A stretch of DNA of 33,344 nt from CAZVYN01 sp964631125 (GCA_964631125.1 CAZVYN010000047.1:1-33344), one strand, 5' to 3'. Shown: positions 1-7,336, counted from the first letter of the stretch. Made by a program: numbers and translations. Notes: a model not told the origin generated them from the letters alone.

Positions 1-2
1 GG

Positions 3-179
3 AACGTGAAGCGGTGGCGGAGCGGGTCGATGGCGCTTCGTTGGGCCGTGACGGCGGCACTCGAGGCGCAGAAGAAGTTCCGCCGCATCCGAGGTCATCA
101 GCAAATGCCCCGACTCATCGAGGCCCTGAAGCGAACCGTCAGACCCCAAGATGTAGACATCGAGGAAGCTGTCGCGTAG
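3..179 (+). mobile_element. Transposase, C-terminal 58 residues (gene runs in from the left edge)
   Basis: The frame is open from the left edge and stops at TAG 177-179. The residues RWRSGSMALRW and FRRIRGHQQMPRLIEALKR match the C-terminal tail I recognise from a common group of DDE transposases, in which a basic RW segment is followed by a 'GHxxMPxLxxAL' helix. I cannot assign the IS family from 58 residues. Only the 3' end is in the window, so whether the element is intact is unknown. The right terminus of the element should lie shortly after the stop. The next gene seems to be cut off just there, which fits an insertion junction somewhere in about 180-240. Confidence 0.6.
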
Positions 180-181
180 AT

Positions 182-934
182 GTTCTCGCACCCGGACCGT
201 CGCCGACTTTCAACGGCGGACGGGACATCCCCGGGCGCGACTTCTATCTCGATAACGAAGCGAAGACGGGTGCGGTTTTCGCGTATCGCAGCGTGGATCG
301 CGCGGGCAATCTGCAGACGCAGGCGCCGTTCAAGGGATCGTACGAAGTGGGGGCGGCACTCTGGTCGCTGGCGCTGCATCGCGAGTCGGGTTGGCTGGAC
401 CGCGGCGTCCCCTCGGCGAATCGCCGAGACTGTTTGCGAGCCCTGGTGAAGCAGGCGGTGCTTCCGGCGGACCAGGGCGGATTCTATGACCCGCAACGAG
501 GATTGTGGATCCATGCGCTCTCTTGGTCTCACGGCGACTGGGTGGACTGGGAGGAGCACGACTGGAAGTACGCGCTCCATATGGAAGAGGGAGCATTGGA
601 GTACTTGATCGCGGACGGAGGACGTGAACTCCTGGTTCCGACGCGGCGAGAACTCGAGTACTTGCTGGCGTCGACCCAGCGGGACGGATCAGTGAAGGGA
701 ATGGTCGCGACCAAGTCAGACATCGAGTACGAGTATGGGCTCGCGCTCTCCGTGCTCGCGCTGGCGTCGGACGCCTTCCGAAGGATCGACGGTGACCTGG
801 CCGATCGATGTCTAATCGCGGGGGCGCGAGTGTTCGCGTTCGCGTCGAAGGAGTTCGAGCCCGAGTCGAGCGAGGAACACGCGGTTCTGCTGACCGGTAT
901 GGCCCGGGTGGTGCTTGCTTTGGACGCCAACTGA
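182..934 (+). pseudogene. Conserved protein of unknown function, 5' end lost at the transposase junction
   Basis: From about 239 the frame reads like a real protein, rich in Trp, Tyr and Glu (for example GSYEVGAALWSLALHRESG, then a W-E-E-H-D-W-K cluster), and it ends at TGA 932-934. The visible part is about 230 residues with regularly spaced helical segments, and could be an alpha-helical toroid domain; I do not recognise the family. The frame has no credible start: upstream of about 230 it runs straight into the transposase gene in another frame, and I see no Shine-Dalgarno plus start codon near its N terminus. The simplest reading is a gene truncated by insertion of the upstream element. 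It could instead be a complete gene starting at an internal GTG. No signal peptide is visible. Function unknown. Confidence 0.5.
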
Positions 935-990
935 GTTCTCGCGAGGGAGCGTGGATCGGTCGCCGCGGCTAGTTCGGCGCCTCTCTCGCG

Positions 991-1018
991 CCGACCACAA
1001 TTCGCCGACCACAATTCG
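991..1018 (+). repeat. 14-bp tandem duplication
   Basis: The unit CCGACCACAATTCG occurs twice, perfectly, head to tail (991-1004 and 1005-1018), in the non-coding stretch between the truncated gene and the RidA remnant. It looks like a small slippage or repair scar. Confidence 0.75.
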
Positions 1019-1144
1019 ATTGACCGTCGCTGACTGCGCGGACAGCATCCGGTCCGCTTGGAAGCGCGAGGCGATCGTCGAGCCGCTCCGTACGTTCCTC
1101 CCGAGGATTTCGCATGCGCTGCGGGTGGGTCGGGGAGTGAGGAG

Positions 1145-1372
1145 ACACCGGGGAACGTGGTCGATGCGGCGGGCAAGGTCATTGCGCATGACGTCGTGCT
1201 GCAGACGCATCAGGTGATGACGAATGTGCGGGCGATTCTGGAGGACGCGGGCTCGAGTTGGGAGAAGATCGTGGGTGTGACGGTCTTCTTGACGGACATG
1301 GAGCGCGACTTCGCGGCGTCCAGTCGGGTGGATGCCGAGTACTTCACGACCCATCAGCTGACCAAGAAGAGA
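1145..1372 (+). pseudogene. Decayed RidA-family (2-aminomuconate deaminase-like) copy
   Basis: This stretch encodes TPGNVVDAAGKVIAHDVV and then a segment through EDAGSSWEKIVGVTVFLTDM and AEYFTTHQL. It aligns almost residue for residue with residues 74-147 of the intact RidA-type gene at 1662-2168. The N-terminal strand (the 'LFLSGIGS' region) is missing. The C-terminal strand that carries the family's conserved Arg (R146 of the intact copy) is replaced, after about 1361, by aldehyde dehydrogenase sequence in another frame. Lacking both ends of the chorismate-mutase-like fold it cannot be functional. It is best read as the remnant of a tandem duplicate of the downstream gene. Confidence 0.8.
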
Positions 1373-1491
1373 TCTTCGGCCCCGTCGTCACCGTCATGCC
1401 CTTCCGCGACGAAGCCCACGCCATCGAACTCGCAGACGACGAAGCGATTCGGTTCTTCACCGAGCCGAAAAATGGGTGTGTGAAGCTGTAG
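1363..1491 (+). pseudogene. Remnant of 2-aminomuconic/2-hydroxymuconic semialdehyde dehydrogenase with internal deletion
   Basis: Read from 1363, the frame gives QEEIFGPVVTVMPFRDEAHA, the well-known aldehyde dehydrogenase segment with the cofactor-contacting EEIFGP motif. After only a few more residues it jumps to FFTEPKNGCVKL and TAG 1489-1491. That ending closely resembles the extreme C terminus of the 2-hydroxymuconic/2-aminomuconic semialdehyde dehydrogenase group (FYTE/FFTEPKN-x-C-V-K-L). About 70 residues normally between the two segments are missing, as is everything before EEIFGP, including the catalytic Cys. The 5' junction with the RidA remnant is at about 1361-1365. Its identity fits the neighbouring kynurenine pathway, whose product is the substrate of this enzyme. 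Confidence 0.75.
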
Positions 1492-1545
1492 TGACGCGGC
1501 CGACAGTGCTGAGGCGATCCGAGACCGTGGATCCATCGTCAGATG

Positions 1546-1601
1546 GCTTGTGAAAAATGGTGCAACTGTTGCCGGCAATAGTTGCACCATTTTTCACAAG
1601 C
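1546..1601. repeat. 56-bp near-perfect palindrome
   Basis: The arms 1547-1566 (CTTGTGAAAAATGGTGCAAC) and 1581-1600 are exact reverse complements. Pairing continues inward with one G-T wobble to a CCGG centre and outward by one G-C pair, so a transcript could form a stem of about 26 bp. The arms are noticeably AT-richer than the surroundings. It sits between the dehydrogenase remnant and the intact RidA gene. Candidates are a transcription terminator (no terminal U-run follows the stem on either strand), a REP/MITE-like element, or an operator. Confidence 0.85.
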
Positions 1602-1661
1602 GACACGATCGTTGAGTCGCGGCGGAGGATGTAGAGGACGGTCGCTGCGTGAGGTTGATGC

Positions 1662-2168
1662 ATGGCGAATGACGAAACTCGTTCCGAACGCGCGCCGAAA
1701 CCGGTCGGCGCCTATCCGCACGCGCGGCGTGTCGGGAATCTGCTCTTTCTGTCCGGGATCGGCTCGCGGAAGCGGGGGGTCGGCGCACCAGGAGCAACCG
1801 CCGCGGCTAGCGCGCCCGGCAGGCCCGACACACATGGCGCACCTAGCGCACCCGCCAGCGCACCCGCCCCCGACGAGATCCCCGGCAACATCACCGACGC
1901 TTCAGGCGCCGTCATCTCGCACGACATCGTGCAGCAGACTCACCAGGTGATGGCCAACGTGCGCACGATCCTGGAGGACGCCGGCTCGAGTTGGGACCAG
2001 ATCGTCGACGTGACCGTCTTCCTCACGGACATGGAGAACGACTTCGCGGCCTTCAATCGTGTCTACGCGGAGTACTTCACGACGAACCAACCGACTCGGA
2101 CCACGGTGGAGGTCGGGGCGCTCCCGACGGCGATCGCGATAGAGTTGAAGATCATCGCGACGGTCTAG
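1662..2168 (+). CDS. RidA/YjgF-family protein, probable 2-aminomuconate deaminase
   Basis: A 168-residue protein with the RidA fold. The N-terminal strand VGNLLFLSGIGS is followed by a helix-strand segment (TILEDAGSSWDQIVDVTVFL) and a C-terminal segment with the conserved carboxylate-binding Arg (R146 in PTRTTVEV) and a late Glu (E161). Bacterial 2-aminomuconate deaminases of the nitrobenzoate/kynurenine meta-cleavage route (the NbaF type) belong to this family. The context, convergent with a complete 3-hydroxyanthranilate branch and next to a semialdehyde dehydrogenase remnant, supports that role over generic imine deamination. Start ATG 1662 has a GAGG about 8 bases upstream. Oddity: residues 40-70 are an Ala/Pro/Gly/Ser-rich insertion between RKRG and DEIPGN, making the protein longer than the usual 130-145 residues. 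Confidence 0.8.
   Translation: MANDETRSERAPKPVGAYPHARRVGNLLFLSGIGSRKRGVGAPGATAAASAPGRPDTHGAPSAPASAPAPDEIPGNITDASGAVISHDIVQQTHQVMANVRTILEDAGSSWDQIVDVTVFLTDMENDFAAFNRVYAEYFTTNQPTRTTVEVGALPTAIAIELKIIATV
1779..1871 (+). repeat. Low-complexity in-frame insertion within the RidA-like gene
   Basis: This 93-base stretch is built largely from GCGCACC/GCGCCC-like words (GGCGCACC, TAGCGCACCC, CAGCGCACCC) and encodes 31 residues that are mostly Ala, Pro, Gly and Ser. It lies in the loop after the first beta strand of the fold, where an insertion could be tolerated. Confidence 0.7.
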
Positions 2169-2214
2169 GGCTCGGGCCTCAGGTTGGGTGGTAGGTGTGA
2201 GCGTCGTAGGGGAG

Positions 2215-2241
2215 GTCAGACGTGCGGGGCGCACGTCTGAC
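2215..2241. terminator. Bidirectional hairpin between convergent genes
   Basis: The arms GTCAGACGTGCG (2215-2226) and CGCACGTCTGAC (2230-2241) are perfect 12-bp complements with a 3-base loop. They lie between the stop of the plus-strand RidA-like gene (2168) and the stop of the minus-strand tryptophan dioxygenase gene (2244). No clear U-run follows on either strand, but the position is what one expects of a shared terminator. Confidence 0.6.
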
Positions 2242-2243
2242 TA

Positions 2244-3023
2244 CTACATCCGATGCCGCACCGCCCACAGGTCCGGAAACAGCGGTTTGAACAACGACTG
2301 CTTCAAGAAATCGACCCCCGCCGACCCGCCGGTCCCGCTCTTGGCGCCGATGGTGCGCTCGACCAGTTTGACGTGGCGGTAGCGCCATTCCTGCATGCCC
2401 TCGTCGAAGTCGGCCATCGATTCGAAGAGGATGACCAGCTCAGGCTGCGTCTTGTACAGACGGAAGACCTCGTCCTGTACGCGCTCGTCGGGCTGGGTGG
2501 CGAGGCGGACGTCCTTCTCCAGCATCTCGATGGGGATGCTCGCTCCGCGTTGGGCGAGCAGCCGATAGAAAGCGTCGACGACCGACGGCTCGGCCAAGCG
2601 GCGCTCGAGCGTGACCTTGCCGGGGTCATCGTCCGATGGGGCGCGACTGGCGCGCTTGTAGCCGAAGATGAACTCCAGTTCGCGGAACTGATACGACTGG
2701 AAGCCCGACGCTGTGTCGAGTCGGTTGCGGAACGACGAGAACGAGAGCGGCGTCATCGTCTCCAAGATGTCCAACTGCCCGACGAGCGTCTTCATGATCG
2801 TGCGGATGCGTTTGAACGTGGAGATCGCGCCGAAGAGATCGTTGCCGTTCAGATCGCGGATGACCTTGCTCGTCTCGTGCAGGAGCAGCTTGAACCAGAG
2901 CTCGTAGGTCTGGTGGATCACGATGAAGAGCAACTCGTCGTGCTCTTCGGGATCGGACTTTGGATGCTGGAGGTCGAGCAGTCGTTCGAGTTCCAGATAC
3001 GACGGGTAGGTGAGCGGGACCAC
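2244..3023 (-). CDS. kynA: Tryptophan 2,3-dioxygenase
   Basis: Heme enzyme that opens the indole ring of L-tryptophan to N-formylkynurenine, the entry step of the kynurenine pathway (cytoplasmic). The 259 residues carry the family signature HDELLFIVIHQTYELWFK. Its second His (H37) aligns with the active-site His of characterised bacterial enzymes. FRNRLDTASGFQSYQFRE supplies the substrate-binding Arg, and WRYRHV contains the proximal heme His. The C terminus LFPDLWAVRHRM is typical. Start GTG 3023 lies two bases after the stop of the monooxygenase gene, with GAGG five bases before it, so the two are translationally linked. It is the last gene of the operon. Slightly shorter than the usual 270-290 residues, the difference being at the N terminus. 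Confidence 0.95.
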   Translation of the reverse strand: MVPLTYPSYLELERLLDLQHPKSDPEEHDELLFIVIHQTYELWFKLLLHETSKVIRDLNGNDLFGAISTFKRIRTIMKTLVGQLDILETMTPLSFSSFRNRLDTASGFQSYQFRELEFIFGYKRASRAPSDDDPGKVTLERRLAEPSVVDAFYRLLAQRGASIPIEMLEKDVRLATQPDERVQDEVFRLYKTQPELVILFESMADFDEGMQEWRYRHVKLVERTIGAKSGTGGSAGVDFLKQSLFKPLFPDLWAVRHRM

Positions 3024-3025
3024 GG

Positions 3026-4384
3026 TTACCTCAGTACGAGCCAGGTGATGAGTAGCACGAGCAGCGCGCCCATGCTGGCGCCGATCCGACGCAGCGTCCG
3101 GGCCTGTCGAACGGCGCGGGCGCGAGCTTCGGCGTAGGGGATGAGCGAGAACGCGATCATCGGGTAGAGCGGCCGGTACCAGCCGGGCAACAACTGCGCG
3201 AGGAGCTTCTCGAACCGTTTCTTCCAGAGGAATCTGCGCGACGCGACGTGGTCGCGCATCTCGTTGAAGTTCTCGAGCGCGAGGTCGGCGATCGCCTCGG
3301 CGTTCGGCTTGCGGATGCGCTGGAACTCCTCGAAGGCGCGTTCGAGATCTCCTGGGCTCTGTTTCAGTTGCTCGAGCTGCGCGATGAACTCGAGGCAGTC
3401 TTCGAAGCCGCAGTTCGCGCCTTGGCCGTAGAAAGGGACGATGGCGTGCGCGGCGTCGCCGATCAGCACGACCTTGTCGCTCGAACGCCAGGGATAGGTG
3501 CGGATCGTGACCATCGCGCCGATCGGATTGCCGAAAAAGTCATCGTGCAGGGTCGGCATGAGCGGCACGGCGTCGGGAAACTCGCGGCGGAAGAAAGCGT
3601 CGACCGCATCGCGGGTCATGAGTCGATCGAAGCCGTTCTCTCCGGTGCGGGGCAAATAGAGCGTGACGGTGAACGAACCATCGAGATTGGCCATCGCCAT
3701 CATCATGAAACGGCCGCGCGGCCAGATGTGCATGCAGTTCACGTCGAGCGCGGCGGAGCCGTCGGGCCGCGTCGGGATGAAGAGTTCCTTGTAGCCGTGC
3801 TCGAGGTAACTCTGCGCGTACTCCTGATGCTCTCGCTTCTGGAGCGCGGCGCGCACGAACGAGAACGCGCCGTCGGCGCCGATGACGATGCCCTCATCTG
3901 TACGCATGTCGCCCCCGGTCGCGGCGTCGACATGCGTGATCGACCCAGCCGCGACATCGACCTCGAGGCACCTCCGCCCGAACTGCAGTTGGACGTTGGG
4001 CGCTTCGCCCGCCGCTTGGATCAGCGCCCGATTCAACTCCGACCGCGAGAACGAATAGATCGCCTGATCCCCGATCCCATACGGCTGAGAGGCGATCGAG
4101 CCGGTCGGAGAGTGGATCGCGCGCTTGAAGAGCGGCACGCCCAGCGACAAGAGTCGGTCGTCGAGCTTCAGCTTGGCCAGCGCGTTCAGTCCGCGCGCCG
4201 AGATCGCCAGGTTGATGCTGCGGCCCGCCTCCATCTGTCCGCCGCGCGGATCGCCGCGACGCTCCAATAGCTCGACCCGATATCCCGCTCGACCGAGGAA
4301 GGCCGCGAGCATCGAGCCGACCAGGCCGCCGCCTGCGATCACGAACGTCGGCCGCACTGCTGTCGGCCGCGCTGCTTCAGCCAC
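3026..4384 (-). CDS. kmo: Kynurenine 3-monooxygenase
   Basis: FAD-dependent aromatic hydroxylase converting L-kynurenine to 3-hydroxykynurenine with NADPH and O2. The N-terminal Rossmann motif TFVIAGGGLVGS (GxGxxG type) is followed by an Arg/Glu-rich ELLERR strand end. The second FAD motif VVLIGDAAHAIVPFYGQGAN is intact, with the QGxNxGFEDC substrate-side segment after it. The last ~20 residues (GALLVLLITWLVLR) are hydrophobic, a possible membrane-associated tail as in eukaryotic and some bacterial homologues. I chose GTG 4384, which overlaps the kynureninase stop by 8 bases and has GAGG just upstream, giving 452 residues, the normal length. GTG 4357 is the alternative. A longer open frame upstream is only the other reading of kynureninase. 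Confidence 0.93.
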   Translation of the reverse strand: MAEAARPTAVRPTFVIAGGGLVGSMLAAFLGRAGYRVELLERRGDPRGGQMEAGRSINLAISARGLNALAKLKLDDRLLSLGVPLFKRAIHSPTGSIASQPYGIGDQAIYSFSRSELNRALIQAAGEAPNVQLQFGRRCLEVDVAAGSITHVDAATGGDMRTDEGIVIGADGAFSFVRAALQKREHQEYAQSYLEHGYKELFIPTRPDGSAALDVNCMHIWPRGRFMMMAMANLDGSFTVTLYLPRTGENGFDRLMTRDAVDAFFRREFPDAVPLMPTLHDDFFGNPIGAMVTIRTYPWRSSDKVVLIGDAAHAIVPFYGQGANCGFEDCLEFIAQLEQLKQSPGDLERAFEEFQRIRKPNAEAIADLALENFNEMRDHVASRRFLWKKRFEKLLAQLLPGWYRPLYPMIAFSLIPYAEARARAVRQARTLRRIGASMGALLVLLITWLVLR

Positions 4385-5657
4385 CCAGCACCTCGACCAG
4401 CGCGGTGCCGGCGCGCCACACGTCGTGAAACGAGTTGTAGAGCGGTGCGGGCGACATGCGGATGACGTCGGGCTGGCGGAAGTCGGGCAAGATCCCGCGC
4501 GCACGAATGGCGTCGAACGCGGCGCGCGCGCCTTCGGGGATGAGGAGCGAGAGTTGGCAGCCGCGTTGCTCGGGATCACTCGGCGTGATGAGCGAAAGTT
4601 GGGTCGAAGGCAGTCGGCCGACCAGCGACTCGAGGTAACCCGTCAGTCGGAGCGACTTCTGGCGAAGCGGCTCCATGCCGATGCGATCGAACTGAGCGAG
4701 CGAGGCGAGGAGCGGCGTGAGCGAGAAGATCGGCGGATTGCTGATCTGCCAGCCTTCGGCGCCCGCGCGAGGGACGAACTGCTCGTTCAGGTGCATGCGA
4801 AAGCGCGTGGCGGGATCATTGCCCCACCATCCGGCGAAGCGTGGAAGCGAGAGCTGGGCGCCGTGACGTTCGTGCACGAAACAGCCGGCTACCGCGCCGG
4901 GCCCGCCGTTCAGATACTTGTAGGAGCACCAGGCGGCGAAGTCGACGTCCCAGTCATGCAGCGCCAGAGGGACATTGCCGACGGCATGCGCCAGGTCGAA
5001 ACCGGCGATGGCGCCGATGCGGTGCGCGGCGGCGGTGATCCGCGCCATGTCCAGTCGCTGGCCGGTGTAGTACTGCACGCCGGGCAGCAGCACCAACGCG
5101 ATCTCGTCACCGTGATCAGCCAAAGTGCGCTCGATCGCCTCGTTCGTGAGGCACGATTCGCCGGGTGCGGGCGAGAGACGCAGCACGCCGTCTCCGGGCT
5201 CGATACCGCGCGTCTGGAGATGCGAAGCCACGGCATAGGTGTCCGAAGGAAACGCTGCGTCTTCCAAGACGATCTTTCGCCGACGTCCCTCGGGCCGATA
5301 GAACGAGACCATCATCAGGTGCAGGTTCACGGTGAGCGAGTTCATGAGGACGACTTCGCCGCTTCGCGCGCCCACGAGTCGCGCGCCGAGTTCGCGGAAG
5401 TTCTCGTGATACGAGTACCAGGGCGTGCGGCCGTCCATGTGGCCTTCGACCGCGAGACGAGACCAGTCGTCGAGCTCCTGCGTCATCAACTCGCGCACGC
5501 GCCGCGGCATCAGTCCGAGCGAATTGCCGCACAGGTAGACCCATCGCTCGCCGCTCGCGTCGGTCGGCTGCTCGAACTCCTCGCGCAGCGGAGCGAGCGG
5601 GTCGGACGCGTCCTGTTCGAGCGCCCAGGCTTCCGACGGATCGAAGCTCGAACTCAT
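4377..5657 (-). CDS. kynU: Kynureninase
   Basis: PLP enzyme (aminotransferase fold type I) cleaving 3-hydroxykynurenine to 3-hydroxyanthranilate and alanine. The Schiff-base Lys is in the segment WCSYKYLNGGPGAVAG, the family hallmark. Phosphate-cup and substrate residues are seen in the N-terminal VYLCGNSLGLMPRRV and NSLTVNLHLMMVSFY motifs, and in FDLAHAVGNVPLALHDWDVD with the PLP-pairing Asp. The C terminus VIRMSPAPLYNSFHDV has the expected Arg. Start ATG 5657 overlaps the preceding decarboxylase stop as ATGA. The product is 426 residues, close to the usual size. Third gene of the minus-strand operon. Confidence 0.95.
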   Translation of the reverse strand: MSSSFDPSEAWALEQDASDPLAPLREEFEQPTDASGERWVYLCGNSLGLMPRRVRELMTQELDDWSRLAVEGHMDGRTPWYSYHENFRELGARLVGARSGEVVLMNSLTVNLHLMMVSFYRPEGRRRKIVLEDAAFPSDTYAVASHLQTRGIEPGDGVLRLSPAPGESCLTNEAIERTLADHGDEIALVLLPGVQYYTGQRLDMARITAAAHRIGAIAGFDLAHAVGNVPLALHDWDVDFAAWCSYKYLNGGPGAVAGCFVHERHGAQLSLPRFAGWWGNDPATRFRMHLNEQFVPRAGAEGWQISNPPIFSLTPLLASLAQFDRIGMEPLRQKSLRLTGYLESLVGRLPSTQLSLITPSDPEQRGCQLSLLIPEGARAAFDAIRARGILPDFRQPDVIRMSPAPLYNSFHDVWRAGTALVEVLGG

Positions 5658-6700
5658 TGGAACGACTCCGGCGCTCTCCCCAGGAACTCGGCCGCGCTGC
5701 GAAACAACAGGCACTCCCGCTGCGCGCTCGTGAGGTCGGTCATCGCCTCGATCAGCTCGCCGGGGCGAGCCTCCCCGAGCGGGAACGGATAGTCCGAGCC
5801 CAACGCGATCCGGTTCGCGCCGATCAATTCGATCAGGCGGCGCAGCATCGCGGCATCGTGCGTCAGCGAATCGACGAAGAACTTGCCCAGATACTTCGAA
5901 GGCGGATGCGGATTCGCCACGGCGACGAGATCGGGACGCGCCTCGAAGCCATGCTCCAGCCGTCCCAGGATCCCGACGAAACTGCCGCCGCCATGCGCGA
6001 AGCAGATGCGGAGGGCCGGCAATCGTTCGAAGACGCCGCCGAAGAGCATCGACGCGATCGCGATCGCCGATTCGGTCGGCATGCCGATGAGCCAGGGCAG
6101 CCAGTACTTCGGCATTCGCTCCGGCGCGAGCATGTCCCATGGATGGACGAAGACCGCGGCGCCCAATTCACTGGCGCGCGCGAAGAACGGGAAGAGCTCC
6201 GGTGCGTCGAGATTCCAGGCGTTGACGTGCGAGCCGATCTGCACGCCGGCCAGTCCGAGTTCGCGCACACACCGCTCGAGCTCGGGGATCGCGAGATCGG
6301 GCGACTGCAGCGGAACCGCGCCGAGTCCGACGAATCGCTTGGGGTTCGCGCGCACGACCGACGCGAGGTCGTCGTTGAGGAGTCGCGCGAGGTCGTGGCC
6401 GTCCGCAGGCTGGGCCCAGTAGCTGAACATCACCGGGACGGTCGAGAGCACCTGCACGTCGACGCCCAACTCGTCGCACTCCGTCAGGCGCCGCGCCGGA
6501 TCCCAGCAGTTGTCCTCGATCTCGCGGAAGGCCTTTCCATCGATGACCATGCGTGCGCGGCAGGGCTCGAAGTGGTCCAACTGCACGAATCCGCCGTAGC
6601 CGTATCGTTCGCGGAGATCGGGCCACGTCTTCGGAAGGACGTGCGTATGGAGATCGATCTTCAAGGCCGGCTTCAAGACTGACTTCAACACTGCCTTCAA
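5654..6700 (-). CDS. nbaD: 2-amino-3-carboxymuconate-6-semialdehyde (ACMS) decarboxylase
   Basis: Zinc amidohydrolase-fold decarboxylase that diverts ACMS away from quinolinate/NAD toward 2-aminomuconate semialdehyde. The metal-binding set is complete: DLHTHVLP (HxH), VFVHPWDML, CFAHGGGSF and ALGSDYPFPLG (Asp). Its presence shows that the operon is catabolic, not for NAD synthesis. The start is ambiguous. TTG 6700 overlaps the previous stop as TTGA and gives 348 residues, but four tandem 12-base TTGAAG units make several in-frame TTG/GTG starts. TTG 6664 would give 336 residues beginning (M)KIDLHTH, exactly the normal family N terminus. Symbol by analogy with the Pseudomonas nba genes. Confidence 0.93.
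   Translation of the reverse strand: MKAVLKSVLKPALKIDLHTHVLPKTWPDLRERYGYGGFVQLDHFEPCRARMVIDGKAFREIEDNCWDPARRLTECDELGVDVQVLSTVPVMFSYWAQPADGHDLARLLNDDLASVVRANPKRFVGLGAVPLQSPDLAIPELERCVRELGLAGVQIGSHVNAWNLDAPELFPFFARASELGAAVFVHPWDMLAPERMPKYWLPWLIGMPTESAIAIASMLFGGVFERLPALRICFAHGGGSFVGILGRLEHGFEARPDLVAVANPHPPSKYLGKFFVDSLTHDAAMLRRLIELIGANRIALGSDYPFPLGEARPGELIEAMTDLTSAQRECLLFRSAAEFLGRAPESFQ
6653..6700 (-). repeat. Four 12-bp TTGAAG tandem units at the decarboxylase start
   Basis: On the minus strand TTGAAG begins at 6700, 6688, 6676 and 6664, spaced exactly 12 bases, encoding LKAV-LKSV-LKPA-LKID. Each unit contains an in-frame TTG usable as a start. The repeat appears to have extended the N terminus by 12 residues and moved the start into the preceding stop codon. 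Confidence 0.85.
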
Positions 6701-7230
6701 GACCTGGGCGCGACCGGCTCAGGCGGTTGCATGACGACGCCGCACGCCTGGCAGGTTCGCTTCGCTTCGTCCGACCAGAAGTCGCGCATGACCGGTTCGA
6801 GCTGGTTGCCCAAGCTGGTCATCTCGAAGCTCGCGTCGAAGAGGAGTTCGCCGCAGTTCTCGCACAGCCAGCGCAGGTGGTCGTTCTCGCCTGCGCGGCG
6901 TTTCCGTTCGATGACCAGGCCGACCGTGTTGGGCGGACGCTGCGGCGAATGCGGCACGCGCGCCGGGAGCAGGAACATCTCCCCCTCACGGATCGGGATA
7001 TCCCGGATCTCGCCGTTTTCGACGATCTGGAGGACGATGTCGCCCTCGACTTGATAGAAGAACTCCTCGCCCTCTTCGACGTGGAAATCCTTCCGCGCGT
7101 TCGGGCCGCCCACCGCCATCACGAGGAATTCCGCGTCCTGCCAGATCATCTTGTTGCCGACCGGCGGTTTGAGCAGATCGCGGTTCTCTTCGATCCACTT
7201 CGCGAGATGGATGGGGGGCATGAGCGGCAT
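6697..7230 (-). CDS. nbaC: 3-hydroxyanthranilate 3,4-dioxygenase
   Basis: Cupin ring-cleavage enzyme that turns 3-hydroxyanthranilate into ACMS with a mononuclear Fe(II). In 177 residues the metal ligands H50, E56 (within DFHVEEGEEFFYQ) and H94 (VPHSPQRP) are present. Substrate-contact residues R46, R98 and E108 are at the expected spacing. The C terminus has two CxxC pairs (CENC near 123 and CQAC near the end), the rubredoxin-like second iron site of bacterial enzymes. Start ATG 7230 has GGAG upstream; ATG 7221 is a second option. First gene of the kynurenine operon, with a promoter-like sequence about 66 bases upstream. Confidence 0.95.
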   Translation of the reverse strand: MPLMPPIHLAKWIEENRDLLKPPVGNKMIWQDAEFLVMAVGGPNARKDFHVEEGEEFFYQVEGDIVLQIVENGEIRDIPIREGEMFLLPARVPHSPQRPPNTVGLVIERKRRAGENDHLRWLCENCGELLFDASFEMTSLGNQLEPVMRDFWSDEAKRTCQACGVVMQPPEPVAPRS

Positions 7231-7295
7231 GGGGACTGACTCCGATCATCCGAGGTGACGCCGGAACCGCGGAATCCGAGCGCGGCCGACGCTGA

Positions 7296-7325
7296 AATAT
7301 ACCGGCCGATCCGCCTGTCTGTCAG
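7296..7325 (-). promoter_or_regulatory. Sigma-70-like promoter for the kynurenine operon
   Basis: On the minus strand CTGACA (7325-7320) and TATATT (7301-7296) are separated by 18 bases, and the A/T-rich -10 stands out in GC-rich sequence. It would start transcription near 7289, about 60 bases before the dioxygenase ATG. It lies between the ATP-grasp stop (7337) and the operon, so the kynurenine genes could be expressed separately from the ligase gene. Confidence 0.5.
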
Positions 7326-7336
7326 TTGCTCGTCTT

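Noticed and set aside
4385..4579. N-terminal extension of kynurenine monooxygenase to 517 residues
   Set aside because: The extension is the alternative reading of kynureninase. The GTG at 4384 with a nearby GAGG gives the standard length and places the GxGxxG motif near the N terminus.
4125..5792. A 555-residue open frame antisense to kynureninase and the monooxygenase
   Set aside because: The minus strand carries two enzymes with complete active sites and overlapping starts and stops; the plus-strand frame has no motif.
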